Origin: Fimbriiglobus sp.
Lineage (GTDB): Bacteria > Planctomycetota > Planctomycetia > Gemmatales > Gemmataceae
Direction: 5' to 3'
NCBI GenBank assembly: GCA_025351325.1
Contig: JANXWE010000112.1
Coordinates: 1 to 34,406, forward strand
DNA length: 34,406 nucleotides
Below, piece after piece: positions 8,961 to 17,002 of the stretch. Made by a program: the position numbers and the translations under genes. The notes beneath the pieces are model-generated. The model made no database searches and had not been told where the DNA came from. It saw only the letters and a program-made list of their open reading frames with translations. Positions within the stretch are counted from its first letter, which is position 1, and each line of letters opens with the position of its first letter.

Positions 8961-8988
8961 TTGACGCGCACCCCGCTCCGCTTAAAAT
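8961..8988 (+). promoter_or_regulatory. Candidate sigma-70-type promoter for dnaG-rpoD
   Basis: TTGACG (8961-8966) and TAAAAT (8983-8988) are separated by 16 bp, each matching the sigma-70 consensus at five of six positions. Transcription would begin near 8995, leaving a leader of about 60 bases before the dnaG start at 9057. Since rpoD is downstream, autoregulation is possible (inference). Confidence 0.6.
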
Positions 8989-9056
8989 GACGAAGTGACC
9001 ACGGATGGTCTCATTCGCAGCCTAGTTTCGGCACACCCGAACGATTCCGGTGACCC

Positions 9057-10892
9057 GTGCCCCGCATCTCGGTCGATCTGAAAAAACAGGTGAAGGCCGC
9101 CAACGACATTTGCGATGTCATCTCGACGTACATCCCCGTGGCCAACGCCGGGAAGCTGCTCAAAGCCGTCTGTCCCTTCCACAACGACACCCGCCCGTCG
9201 CTGCAAATCGACCGCCAATACCAAAACTTCCGCTGCTGGTCTTGCGACGCCAAAGGCGACGTCTTCGACTTCGTGATGAAGTTCGAGAAGGTCGAATTTG
9301 GCGAGTGCCTGCGGATGCTGGCCGAGAAAGCCGGAATCAAGCTCGACACCCAAGCCAGCCCGCAAGACGAAGTCCGCAGCCGACTGCTCCGGGCCATGAA
9401 ATGGGCCGAGGAGAAGTATCGGGCTTGCTTGATGGACGAAGCCGAGGCGGCCAACGCCCGCGTTTACTTGGGGGAGCGCAAACTCGCCGGTGCGTCGGTA
9501 CGTCAATTCGGGTTGGGATTCGCCCCCGTGAACGGCGATTGGCTCGTCCAATGGGCCTTGCGGGAAGGGTTGCCGACGGATGTGCTCGTGGAAATCGGAC
9601 TGCTCGGCGTCCGCGATGAGAACCGGGGTCATTACGACCGCTTCCGCGATCGGGTGATGTTCCCGATCCGCGATGTCCGGGGGCAGACCGTCGGCTTCGG
9701 CGGCCGCATCCTCCCCGATTCCCCACTCGCGGCCCGGGCGCCCAAGTATTACAACTCGGCGGAGACACCCCTCTTCAAGAAGAGCGAGCTGATTTACGGC
9801 CTCGATCTCGCCCGTCATGCCGGGGCCGCCGCCGGTTATTTGGCCGTGGTCGAAGGCTATACCGACGTGATGATGGCACACCAATGTGGTGTGACCCAAG
9901 TGGTCGCCACGATGGGAACCGCCCTCACCACGATTCACGTCGGTCAACTCCGGCGCTATGTTCCCAAGGTCGTTTTGGTTTACGACGCGGACGCCGGGGG
10001 CATGGGCGGAGTTGATCGGGCTCTCGAATTATTCGTGAGTCAAGATGTGGAACTGGCAGTGGCGTCGTTGCCCGAGGGCCTCGACCCGTGCGATCTGTTG
10101 GTCAGCCCCGGTGGGGTGGAAATATTCCGCCTAGCCCTCGCCAACGCCCAGGACGCTCTGGAGTTCAAGTTAAATATCCTCCTTTCCAAAGAAAATAGCC
10201 AAACCGTGGAGGGAACCACCCGCGTGGTGGATGCCATCTTGAGTATGATGGCATTGGCCCCCTCAATGCCGAGCCAGGCCGGGGCCGTGCGGCAAGAACT
10301 GATCGTGTCGCGGTTGGCGCACCGACTCGGCTTGCGGCAGGAAACAGTTTGGGCCAGACTGTCCGAACTTAAGGCGGAGCGGCGCCGGAACGAGCAGCGT
10401 CCCGGCCGGTTGGTGGCCGAGTCGATGGTCGGCGACACGCCCGCACCGACCCCGAAAGCCAGTGCCGCCATGGCGATCGAGCGCCAGCTTTTGGAAGTGT
10501 TGTTGGCAGAGCCGCCGTTGGTGTCGATTGCGGCCGCGAGTATCCCTCCGGAGGAGTTGCAACATTCTGGCCTACGCCGAATGCTCACAGACTTATATGC
10601 TTTGGAGCAAGACGGTCACACGCCGGATTTGGACGGTTTGCGTGTCCGGCTCATGGATCGGCCCGATTTGGCGGAAGCGGCGATGAAATTGGAATTCGTC
10701 GGCCGGCAGATGAACGACCGACCCGAATGGCTCGGACGAATCGTGAAGCGGTTCGCCGAGCAAGAAACGGAGTTCGCACAAAAGGCTGTCCAGACTCAAC
10801 TGGCGGCCGGCAGCATGGACGATGCCGCTGCGCTGGATCTGCTCCGCAGACTCCAAGCGTCAGCCAAAGCCTCGCCCCCCAACAGCAACTGA
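9057..10892 (+). CDS. dnaG: DNA primase DnaG
   Basis: A complete 611-residue primase with a GTG start at 9057 and no strong ribosome site. DnaG makes the RNA primers at the replication fork and is recruited by the DnaB helicase. The CHC2 zinc domain shows Cys39, His42 (CPFHNDTRPS), Cys60 and Cys63 (CWSC). The RNA polymerase core includes the YGLDLAR segment. The TOPRIM metal-binding acids are Glu266 in VVEGYTD and Asp310/Asp312 in YDADAGG. The C-terminal 150 residues are helical and correspond to the helicase-interaction domain. It is followed at 126 bp by rpoD, the classical macromolecular synthesis operon order, with rpsU missing from the usual upstream position. Confidence 0.97.
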   Translation: MPRISVDLKKQVKAANDICDVISTYIPVANAGKLLKAVCPFHNDTRPSLQIDRQYQNFRCWSCDAKGDVFDFVMKFEKVEFGECLRMLAEKAGIKLDTQASPQDEVRSRLLRAMKWAEEKYRACLMDEAEAANARVYLGERKLAGASVRQFGLGFAPVNGDWLVQWALREGLPTDVLVEIGLLGVRDENRGHYDRFRDRVMFPIRDVRGQTVGFGGRILPDSPLAARAPKYYNSAETPLFKKSELIYGLDLARHAGAAAGYLAVVEGYTDVMMAHQCGVTQVVATMGTALTTIHVGQLRRYVPKVVLVYDADAGGMGGVDRALELFVSQDVELAVASLPEGLDPCDLLVSPGGVEIFRLALANAQDALEFKLNILLSKENSQTVEGTTRVVDAILSMMALAPSMPSQAGAVRQELIVSRLAHRLGLRQETVWARLSELKAERRRNEQRPGRLVAESMVGDTPAPTPKASAAMAIERQLLEVLLAEPPLVSIAAASIPPEELQHSGLRRMLTDLYALEQDGHTPDLDGLRVRLMDRPDLAEAAMKLEFVGRQMNDRPEWLGRIVKRFAEQETEFAQKAVQTQLAAGSMDDAAALDLLRRLQASAKASPPNSN

Positions 10893-11018
10893 TCGGCGGC
10901 GGTTCTTCGGGATCGTCGCAGGACAACACACCACGAGTCAGCACCGCGAGTTTCGACCTTACCCCTTTCGACCGGGCACGGCCCCGGGCAGGTTGACCGC
11001 AGGACTGGGAGGCGTCGT

Positions 11019-12704
11019 ATGGCTTGGAAGACCGACGAAACGTTGAAGGCCCTGATCGAAAAGGGCAAACAATCCGGATCGCTCACCTACGACGAGGTGA
11101 ACGCCGCGCTGCCCGAATCGGCCGAGCCGGATCGGCTCCCCGACCTGCTCGAACTGCTCGAACAGCAGGGCATCACGCTCATCGAAGCCGAAGACGCCGA
11201 AGAAACCCCGGCCGCACCGGCTCGCACCGACGACCGCCCCGCAGCCGAAGTCGCCGCCGCATTTGAAGACAACGACGGCGACGGCCGGCACATCGACGAT
11301 CCCGTCCGCATGTACCTCACGCAGATGGGCGAAATCCCGCTGCTCGACCGCAAGCAAGAAGTCTCGCTGGCCCAACGCATCGAGGTGACCCGCCGGCGTT
11401 TCCGCCGCAAAGTCCTCGAATGCGATTACGCCATGCGAAACGTCTTCGAGACCCTCAAGCGGGTTCATCTCGGCGAGCTGCCGTTCGACCGCACGGTGAA
11501 AGTTTCTCAGACGGAGAATCTCGAAAAAGACAAGATTCTCCAGCGGATGCCGCACAACCTGCGCACCCTCGAACCGCTGATGGAATCGAACGTCGACGAC
11601 TTCCACCGGCTCATCGAAGCCGAGTTGTCGGACGGCCAAAAAGACGACCTGCGCAAGCGGCTCAAGTCGCGCCGCCGCAAGACCGTGACGCTGATCGAAG
11701 AAATGTCGATCCGCACGCAAAAAGTTCAGCCGCTGATGAAGAAGCTGGAGCAAATCAGCTCGCGGATGGATGACCTCGAAGATCAAATTTCGGCGCTGAA
11801 GGGGAACCGCAGCGCCCGGGAAGAGCGTGGCAACTTGCAGAAAGAGCTGCAAGACCTGATGCTCATCACGCTCGAAGAGCCAGCCGGCTTGCGTCGCCGG
11901 GTGGCGATCATGAAGCAGCGCTTCGGCGAGTACGAACAGGCGAAACGCGACCTTTCGGGCGGGAACCTCCGCCTCGTGGTCAGCATCGCCAAAAAGTACC
12001 GCAACCGTGGCTTGAGCTTCCTCGACTTGATCCAAGAAGGCAACACCGGCTTGATGCGGGCCGTCGACAAGTACGAGTATCGGCGCGGCTTCAAGTTCAG
12101 CACCTACGCCACCTGGTGGATCCGCCAAGCGATCACGCGGGCCATCGCCGATCAGGCCCGGACGATCCGGATTCCGGTTCACATGATCGAGACGATGAGC
12201 AAGCTGCGCAACGTCTCGAAGAAGCTACTCCAAGAGATGGGCCGCGAACCGACCATCGAAGAGACGGCCAAGGCGGCCGGGATCAGCTACGAAGAGACCA
12301 AACGCGTCTTAAAGATCAGTCGGCACCCGATCAGCCTGGATCGACCCGTCGGCGAAGGCGAAGATAGCTACTTCGGCGATTTCATCGAAGATAGTACGGT
12401 CGAATCGCCCGTTTCGGCGGCCACCAATGAAATGCTCAAGGACAAGATCGAGAACGTACTGAAGACGCTGACGTACCGCGAGCGCGAGATCATCAAGCTC
12501 CGGTACGGCCTCGGCGACGGCTACACGTACACGCTCGAGGAGGTCGGCCGCATCTTCAAAGTGACCCGCGAACGGGTTCGGCAGATCGAAGCCAAGGCCG
12601 TGCGGAAGTTGCAGCACCCGGTGCGCAGCCGCCAACTGGAGGGGTTCCTCGACGTCTGGGGCGCCGCGATCGCCGCCCGCAAGCAAGCCCACCCGGTGGG
12701 TTGA
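11019..12704 (+). CDS. rpoD: RNA polymerase primary sigma factor RpoD
   Basis: A complete 561-residue group 1 sigma-70 factor. GGGAGG lies 6 bases before the ATG. Region 1.1 fits residues 1-60, then an acidic linker and region 1.2 from residue 92 ([19 protein letters not shown]). Regions 2.1-2.4 follow, with [38 protein letters not shown] and [17 protein letters not shown], which read the -10 element. Region 3 begins at [11 protein letters not shown]. Region 4.2 is [20 protein letters not shown], the -35 reading helix. A non-conserved insertion of about 150 residues sits between 1.2 and 2.1, as in other primary sigmas. It is the downstream partner of dnaG and is ended by a hairpin. Confidence 0.97.
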   Translation: MAWKTDETLKALIEKGKQSGSLTYDEVNAALPESAEPDRLPDLLELLEQQGITLIEAEDAEETPAAPARTDDRPAAEVAAAFEDNDGDGRHIDDPVRMYLTQMGEIPLLDRKQEVSLAQRIEVTRRRFRRKVLECDYAMRNVFETLKRVHLGELPFDRTVKVSQTENLEKDKILQRMPHNLRTLEPLMESNVDDFHRLIEAELSDGQKDDLRKRLKSRRRKTVTLIEEMSIRTQKVQPLMKKLEQISSRMDDLEDQISALKGNRSAREERGNLQKELQDLMLITLEEPAGLRRRVAIMKQRFGEYEQAKRDLSGGNLRLVVSIAKKYRNRGLSFLDLIQEGNTGLMRAVDKYEYRRGFKFSTYATWWIRQAITRAIADQARTIRIPVHMIETMSKLRNVSKKLLQEMGREPTIEETAKAAGISYEETKRVLKISRHPISLDRPVGEGEDSYFGDFIEDSTVESPVSAATNEMLKDKIENVLKTLTYREREIIKLRYGLGDGYTYTLEEVGRIFKVTRERVRQIEAKAVRKLQHPVRSRQLEGFLDVWGAAIAARKQAHPVG

Positions 12705-12731
12705 GTGATTCTGCGGCGAGCCGCTGAGCAT

Positions 12732-12771
12732 GAGCTGCCGGATTCTGATAAGAAAAAGAATCCGGCAGCTC
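12732..12771 (+). terminator. Hairpin after rpoD
   Basis: Perfect 15-bp arms, GAGCTGCCGGATTCT (12732-12746) and its complement (12757-12771), enclose a 10-base A-rich loop, 27 bp after the rpoD stop. There is no long T-tract after it on the plus strand, but the stem is very stable. It is the likely end of the dnaG-rpoD transcript. Confidence 0.75.
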
Positions 12772-12996
12772 ACCTCCTTCCACTGCTTTATTGCACTTCA
12801 GGCTTTGATCGATCCGCTAATGATTCATGCGCTCCAGTCCTCAAAATCGCCGTCGTATTGTCCTCGAACAAGCGCGTTCAGGAATGGCGCAAGTTTTGCC
12901 GCGTTTGGAGTTTGATGATTGTTGCGAGATTCATTCAAGTTCGCACAGGGCGACGTATCTCGTGACAGGGCATACACCTTCGGAGGTTCGCGTCTC
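12772..12996 (+). other. Intergenic region before Gly/Tyr-rich gene
   Basis: I see no gene in this 225 bp stretch. Composition is less GC-rich than the flanking genes and it probably carries the promoter of the gene at 12997. GGAGG (12982-12986) with 10 bases to the ATG is the only clear signal. Confidence 0.45.
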
Positions 12997-13407
12997 ATGA
13001 TCCGCTCTCTTTTCTGCGTCGCGGCGCTGTTCGGGGCCACTTCGGCCCTGTCCGCCGGCGAACTCGATGGCGTCAAACCCGCCACCAAGACCGAAAAAGC
13101 CGCAGTCACCGTCGCCACACCGGCGAGTGAACTCGATCAAGAATCGCCCACGGCGGCCCACCGTCGCGGCGGTTGGGGCTACGGCGGCGGTTACCGAGGT
13201 GGGTACTACGGTGGTTACCGTAGCAATTACTACGGTGGCTATCACGGCGGCTTCGGCGGTGGCTATTCGTCGTACTACGGTGGTGGCTTTGGTGGTTACG
13301 GCGGTTACTCGTCGTACTACGGCGGCGGCTTCGGCTACCAGTCGTACTACCAGCCTTCGTACGTCACGTATTCGAGCTACTACCCGGTCTACAACTCTTG
13401 TTGGTGA
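12997..13407 (+). CDS. Exported Gly/Tyr-rich repetitive protein
   Basis: ATG at 12997 with GGAGG 10 bases upstream gives 136 residues; the ORF is open 26 codons further but without a site. Residues 1-20 are a signal peptide (MIRSLFCVAALFGATSALSA|GEL). The mature part has a Thr/Ala/Lys-rich stretch of about 35 residues and then a low-complexity domain from residue 56 (HRRGGWGYGGGYRGG) of GGY, GGF and SSYYGGGFG units. The 11-residue unit GYSSYYGGGFG occurs twice exactly. Such Gly/Tyr-rich exported proteins are common in planctomycetes; function is unknown. The sole Cys of the mature chain is the penultimate residue (NSCW). It is ended by a hairpin at 13415-13439. Confidence 0.85.
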   Translation: MIRSLFCVAALFGATSALSAGELDGVKPATKTEKAAVTVATPASELDQESPTAAHRRGGWGYGGGYRGGYYGGYRSNYYGGYHGGFGGGYSSYYGGGFGGYGGYSSYYGGGFGYQSYYQPSYVTYSSYYPVYNSCW

Positions 13408-13414
13408 TTCCGGT

Positions 13415-13439
13415 CGAGGCGACGCCCGTGGTCGCCTCG
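13415..13439 (+). terminator. Hairpin after Gly/Tyr-rich gene
   Basis: CGAGGCGAC (13415-13423) pairs with GTCGCCTCG (13431-13439) around a 7-base loop, 7 bp after the stop codon, followed by TGTTGATTGT. A plausible intrinsic terminator with a weak tail, separating this gene from the protease gene at 13485. Confidence 0.6.
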
Positions 13440-13484
13440 TGTTGATTGTCACACCTTGTTGCGCACCACTTCTCGAGTTCCACC

Positions 13485-15161
13485 ATGCGTCGCTACGGGG
13501 CCGGCCTCGCCGGGTTGCTATTCGCCGGAATGATCGTTGTTGCGGTGGAACCGCCAGCGACCCTAGCCCCGCAATCGGCGTCGAAATTGACGAACGCGGA
13601 AAATGCTCGCCGAAAACTTGGGCTGTACGCCAGTTACCCGGCGGTGCCGACCATCGGCCAAGTGAAGGTGGCCATTCTCGATTCCGGGTTCGACCGCATT
13701 GATGGCAAACGACCGTATTTGCCCAAGAGCGCGGTACTCGTCGAACACTACGATCCCGAATTCATCAAGACGTTCAAACTCGGCGAACCCGACTTCCAAA
13801 AAGCATTCGTCCCCGGCGAATCGCACGGTCGTTCCATGGCCCAAATCGTCTGGGCGGCCACGGGCAATGCTCCGTTCGGCCCGAAGTTCTTTCTCCTCAA
13901 CGCCAATGGCCCGACGCTGTTCCGTCGTGCTGTGCGGTACGCCATTGAGCAAAAGGTCGATGTGATTCTCTTCAGCGGCACCTTTGAAGGGGCCGGGAAT
14001 TACGACGGTCGTGGCCCGATCAATTTGGCCGTGGACGAAGCGATTGCTGCTGGAATTATCTGGGTGAATGCCACCGGGAACGCGGGCGGCATGGTCTACA
14101 ACGGGCCGGTGGCCGTCGACGCGGACGGCTATTTGAAGCTGCGGACGGGCACCGATCCGACGGCCCTGCGCTTCGCCAATCGGCTCGATGAAAACGCCGT
14201 CACGGTGACCCTGACGTGGAACGATTACCGCGATGCAGAAGATGCTGGGACGGACAAAGATCTCGATCTGATCGTCGAAGATTGGCTCGGTCGCGTGGTC
14301 GGCGAAAGCAAATTGAAGCAGGTGCCCGCCGACAAGACCGCGGGACTCGGGGAGACGAAAAACCCGCGGGAACGACTGATCTTCACCGATTTGCCGGCGA
14401 ACCTCACGGGGCAAGAATACCGCATCCGCGTGAAAGCGAAGAGTGCCAACTTCGGCCCGCTCGACCGCATCCGCATTCTCGTTTCGACCACTCGGGTGGC
14501 TCCGATCACCGATCCGGACACCACGAAAACGATTGTCCCCGTTGAGTTTCTCGATGCCCAACCGCGCGGCGAAATTTATCCACCCGCCGACCACGCGGGT
14601 GTACTGGCCGTGGGCGATTCGACAGCGCAATCGGCAGTTGGCCCAACTGCCGACGGCCGGTTGAAACCCGACGTTCTGATTGCCGATTCGGTGGCCCGGT
14701 TCAGCAACGGCGATGAATCGGTCGGCTCGTCCAACGCCGCGGCCTATTTCGCCGGAGTGGTGGCCGTGCTGAAGGCGACGGAACCCACTTTGACCACGGC
14801 GCATTTGCGCGAATGGGTACGCCAACTCGACCGCAAAAAAGCTGTGGTGGATACCCGGCTGCGTACCGCTGAAGAACAGATTCCATCTGAAGTGGTACCG
14901 CTGTCGCCGAATCAGCAGCGGGCACTGCGCTACGCGACGATCACAGTGGAACAACAGCGCCGGCGTGGTGACAAGAACCCGGAAGTGTTTGTTTCAAGCC
15001 CAGGTGGAACCACAGTCGTCACACCGAGAGGAACCAACACACCAGTTGTGCAAGTGGGTTCCACTACCAGCGAAGTCAGCCGCCGGGAATCGTTGGCGCA
15101 TACTCCTTGGTTGACTCCAACACCGCGGGAACTGGCCGGAGTTGTGCGGCAGATCCGTTAA
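13485..15161 (+). CDS. Exported subtilisin-like serine protease (S8 family)
   Basis: From ATG 13485 the protein has 558 residues; the ORF is open to 13446 but this start is followed by a signal peptide (RRYGAGLAGLLFAGMIVVAVE). It is a S8-type protease: Asp in VAILDSGFD, His in ESHGRSMAQIV, oxyanion Asn in NATGNAGG and Ser in VGSSNAAAYFAGV. All four catalytic residues are therefore present, though around the Ser the usual GTSMAAP reads GSSNAAA. Between the Asn and the Ser there are about 240 residues, including a probable beta-sandwich insertion (residues ~220-350) with VTLTWNDYRDAEDAG and KDLDLIVEDW. The C-terminal 80 residues are low in structure and rich in Thr/Val. It follows the Gly/Tyr-rich gene by 77 bp. 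The substrate is unknown. Confidence 0.88.
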   Translation: MRRYGAGLAGLLFAGMIVVAVEPPATLAPQSASKLTNAENARRKLGLYASYPAVPTIGQVKVAILDSGFDRIDGKRPYLPKSAVLVEHYDPEFIKTFKLGEPDFQKAFVPGESHGRSMAQIVWAATGNAPFGPKFFLLNANGPTLFRRAVRYAIEQKVDVILFSGTFEGAGNYDGRGPINLAVDEAIAAGIIWVNATGNAGGMVYNGPVAVDADGYLKLRTGTDPTALRFANRLDENAVTVTLTWNDYRDAEDAGTDKDLDLIVEDWLGRVVGESKLKQVPADKTAGLGETKNPRERLIFTDLPANLTGQEYRIRVKAKSANFGPLDRIRILVSTTRVAPITDPDTTKTIVPVEFLDAQPRGEIYPPADHAGVLAVGDSTAQSAVGPTADGRLKPDVLIADSVARFSNGDESVGSSNAAAYFAGVVAVLKATEPTLTTAHLREWVRQLDRKKAVVDTRLRTAEEQIPSEVVPLSPNQQRALRYATITVEQQRRRGDKNPEVFVSSPGGTTVVTPRGTNTPVVQVGSTTSEVSRRESLAHTPWLTPTPRELAGVVRQIR

Positions 15162-15174
15162 ATAAATTCCCGAC

Positions 15175-15204
15175 GAAAAAAGCTCGACCCAGGTGGGTCG
15201 AGCT
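15175..15204 (-). terminator. Intrinsic terminator for small membrane peptide gene
   Basis: AGCTCGACCCA (15181-15191) pairs with 15194-15204, and the minus-strand stem runs into TTTTTT at 15181-15176. It is therefore a canonical intrinsic terminator for minus-strand transcription, 29 bp after the stop of the 41-residue peptide gene. On the plus strand it may also end the protease transcript, with a weaker tail (GTTGCGT). Confidence 0.85.
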
Positions 15205-15233
15205 GTTGCGTAGAGTGGATTCCGATCCATCGA

Positions 15234-15359
15234 TCAAAATTTGAAGACGCCGCCCCAAATGAGAGCGATGATGATCACGATCGTCGGGGCACCCAGTAGG
15301 CCGGCGATGATGCCGTAACTGATCCGACCCGCACGAACGATCCGGGGATTGGTCAACAT
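15234..15359 (-). CDS. Small single-pass membrane peptide, 41 residues
   Basis: ATG at 15359 is preceded by GAGG at 7 bases; the frame is open to 15467 but that part has no site. The peptide has a basic N-terminus (MLTNPRIVRAGR), then a hydrophobic helix, ISYGIIAGLLGAPTIVIIIA (residues 13-32), and the end LIWGGVFKF. N-in/C-out insertion is expected. It has its own intrinsic terminator at 15175-15204, so it looks like a real, independently transcribed unit. No family is recognised. Confidence 0.7.
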   Translation of the reverse strand: MLTNPRIVRAGRISYGIIAGLLGAPTIVIIIALIWGGVFKF

Positions 15360-15657
15360 GTTGAACCTCAAAGTCGAGGGTGAGTTTGGAAGTGCGGCGT
15401 CGAAACCGCGACGTAAAAATCGAACGCAATCAGCGTGCCAATTCGATGATGGCTGAAAGTTTCGCATGCGACGAGTGCCAGAATATCAGGCAAATTTATA
15501 CCGATGGCAGCTAGTCGGATTCAATTTGTATTGCGATAAATCTATGCGGATGATAGAGTTAGGTTCTAAGCGGTGTCGTTGGCATGGGAATCGCATCGTT
15601 GGGTCACACCTCTCGGATTTCGCTCTCCAAGCAGATCAACAACGAGGAGATAATCCC
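15360..15657. other. Divergent intergenic region
   Basis: 298 bp between the minus-strand small peptide and the HAD gene. A frame is open on the plus strand from 15466, but it lacks a ribosome site and has unlike composition. The part near 15515-15570 is AT-rich and probably holds promoters, but no box pair is convincing. Nothing else is seen. Confidence 0.45.
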
Positions 15658-16518
15658 GTGAAGCACGGATACTTGATCGACATGGACGGTGTTCTGTATC
15701 GTGGATCGCAATTGATTCCCGGAGCCGACACGTTCATTTCTCAATTGCGGCATCGAAACATCCCATTTCGGTTCCTGACCAACAATAGCCAGCGGACACG
15801 CCGCGATGTCGTCGCCAAGCTCGAACGCATGGGCGTTTCGGCCGAGGAAGAGCACGTCTTCACCTGCGCAATGGCCACGGCCCGATTCCTGGAGAGCCAG
15901 AAGCCCCGTGGCACGGCGTTCGTCATCGGCGAGGGAGGTTTGCTCACGGCGTTGCATCAGCACGGTTATGCCGTGGTGGACCACGATCCCGACTACGTCG
16001 TGGTGGGGGAAGGACGCACCTTCAATTTGGAATTGGTCGAAGCGGCGACGCGCATGATTGTGGGTGGGGCGAAATTAATTGCCACGAACCTCGATCCGAA
16101 CTGCCCGACCGACCGCGGCGTCCGGCCCGGTTGCGGGGCACTGGTGGCCCTTCTAGAGGTTGCCACCGGCGTGAAAGCGTTCAGTGTTGGGAAGCCCAGT
16201 CCCGTGATGATGCGAGCGGCCCGGAAGGAATTGGGCCTCACCACCGATCAGACCACCATGATCGGCGACACCATGGAGACCGACATCCTCGGGGGTGTCC
16301 AACTCGGCTTCCGCACGGTGCTCTTACTGACGGGTGGTACCAAACGCGAAGATCTGATCCACTACGCCTACCAACCCGATCTCGTCGTGTCGTCCCTCGC
16401 CGAGTTCTCGGATCGGCTCAGCGATTCCGATTGGCAATCACCGTGGGGCGAGCCGGCCCGCCCAGAAAAACGGACTCCGGCACGGCACGCCGACGTATCG
16501 GAATCGGTTTTGGCGTAG
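15658..16518 (+). CDS. HAD-IIA family sugar-phosphatase (NagD-like)
   Basis: GTG at 15658 with GAGGAG (15644-15649) 8 bases before gives 286 residues; the longer frame from 15466 is not supported. HAD motif I is DMDGVLYRG (nucleophile Asp8, acid Asp10), motif II TNN (41-43), motif III GKPSP (Lys179, 178-182), and motif IV GDTMETD (203-209). The cap between 60 and 170 is of type IIA (NagD). These are Mg-dependent phosphatases acting on nucleotide monophosphates or sugar phosphates; the substrate cannot be read from sequence. The last 30 residues are a charged Pro/Arg-rich tail. It is followed by the Flp pilin gene with a 201 bp gap. Confidence 0.9.
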   Translation: MKHGYLIDMDGVLYRGSQLIPGADTFISQLRHRNIPFRFLTNNSQRTRRDVVAKLERMGVSAEEEHVFTCAMATARFLESQKPRGTAFVIGEGGLLTALHQHGYAVVDHDPDYVVVGEGRTFNLELVEAATRMIVGGAKLIATNLDPNCPTDRGVRPGCGALVALLEVATGVKAFSVGKPSPVMMRAARKELGLTTDQTTMIGDTMETDILGGVQLGFRTVLLLTGGTKREDLIHYAYQPDLVVSSLAEFSDRLSDSDWQSPWGEPARPEKRTPARHADVSESVLA

Positions 16519-16719
16519 GACTCGAAAGTTAACACGTTGTCCGAGATTCAGGCACCGCAAGAAGCCCGGGGAATTATTCCGAATATTCTGTTTGCGGGGA
16601 TTTGTGCGGCGGCGTTCGGTGATCTAAATAACTCTCGTTGCCCTCGTGTGGCACGTCGGATTGCGGAGGATTTTGCCTTCGCAGCCATCGCTGATAATCG
16701 TTTCAACCGGGAGTTTTCG

Positions 16720-16899
16720 ATGAAGAAGTTGATCCAGTCGGCAGTCGTGTTCTTGAAGCGTGAAGATGGCCCGACGGCCGTGGAATACGCCGTCATGCTC
16801 GCCCTCATCGTCGTGGTCTGCATCGCCGCGATCACCGCCATCGGCGGTGCGTCGAACCAGACCTTCAGCCAAGTCGGCTCGGCCATCAAGCCTAGCTAA
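16720..16899 (+). CDS. Flp-family type IVb pilin
   Basis: 59 residues from ATG 16720, with CCGGGAG (16707-16713) 6 bases upstream. The leader MKKLIQSAVVFLKREDG is cut after Gly17 (DG|PTAVEYAVML), with the invariant Glu at mature position 5 and Tyr at 6, then a hydrophobic helix and the tail SNQTFSQVGSAIKPS. Flp pilins are assembled by the Tad apparatus (TadA/CpaF ATPase, TadB/C, TadV peptidase), none of which is complete here. It has its own terminator at 16919-16956 and seems to be transcribed alone. The nearest Tad-related gene is the motorless CpaF-like one at 21417. Confidence 0.93.
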   Translation: MKKLIQSAVVFLKREDGPTAVEYAVMLALIVVVCIAAITAIGGASNQTFSQVGSAIKPS

Positions 16900-16918
16900 T
16901 GCGACGAGCACCAATTCA

Positions 16919-16956
16919 AAAGTCCGGTTCGGAATTCGTTCCGCACCGGACTTTTT
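16919..16956 (+). terminator. Intrinsic terminator of pilin gene, UUCG loop
   Basis: AAGTCCGGT-type outer arms (16921-16928 with 16945-16952), an inner stem CGGAA/TTCCG (16930-16934, 16939-16943) and a TTCG tetraloop, followed by TTTT. One mismatch (16929/16944) separates the two stems. It is a canonical rho-independent terminator. Confidence 0.9.
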
Positions 16957-17002
16957 TCGTATCCATCGGGTAAGCTGAGTTGTGGCGAGTCGACTGTGTG
17001 CC

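Larger units (their letters stand above)
8670..9056. other. Divergent intergenic region, 387 bp
   Basis: No convincing gene in this stretch: open frames on both strands are short and lack a ribosome site. It holds divergent promoter candidates: for dnaG near 8961-8988 and, on the minus strand, a TATAAT (8742-8737) 68 bp before the small membrane protein gene. The rest shows nothing I can name. Confidence 0.6.

Noticed and set aside
8738-8971. Minus-strand open frame upstream of the small membrane protein
   Set aside because: No ribosome site, no domain, and it covers the -10 candidate and the dnaG promoter region.
10959-12182. Minus-strand open frame of 407 codons
   Set aside because: Antisense to rpoD, with no ribosome site or recognisable domain.
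13180-13390. GGTGGT-type repeats as a CRISPR or satellite
   Set aside because: Repeat spacing is irregular and in frame with Gly/Tyr codons; it is a low-complexity coding region.
13563-14954. Minus-strand open frame of 463 codons
   Set aside because: Antisense to the S8 protease; composition is that of reversed codons.
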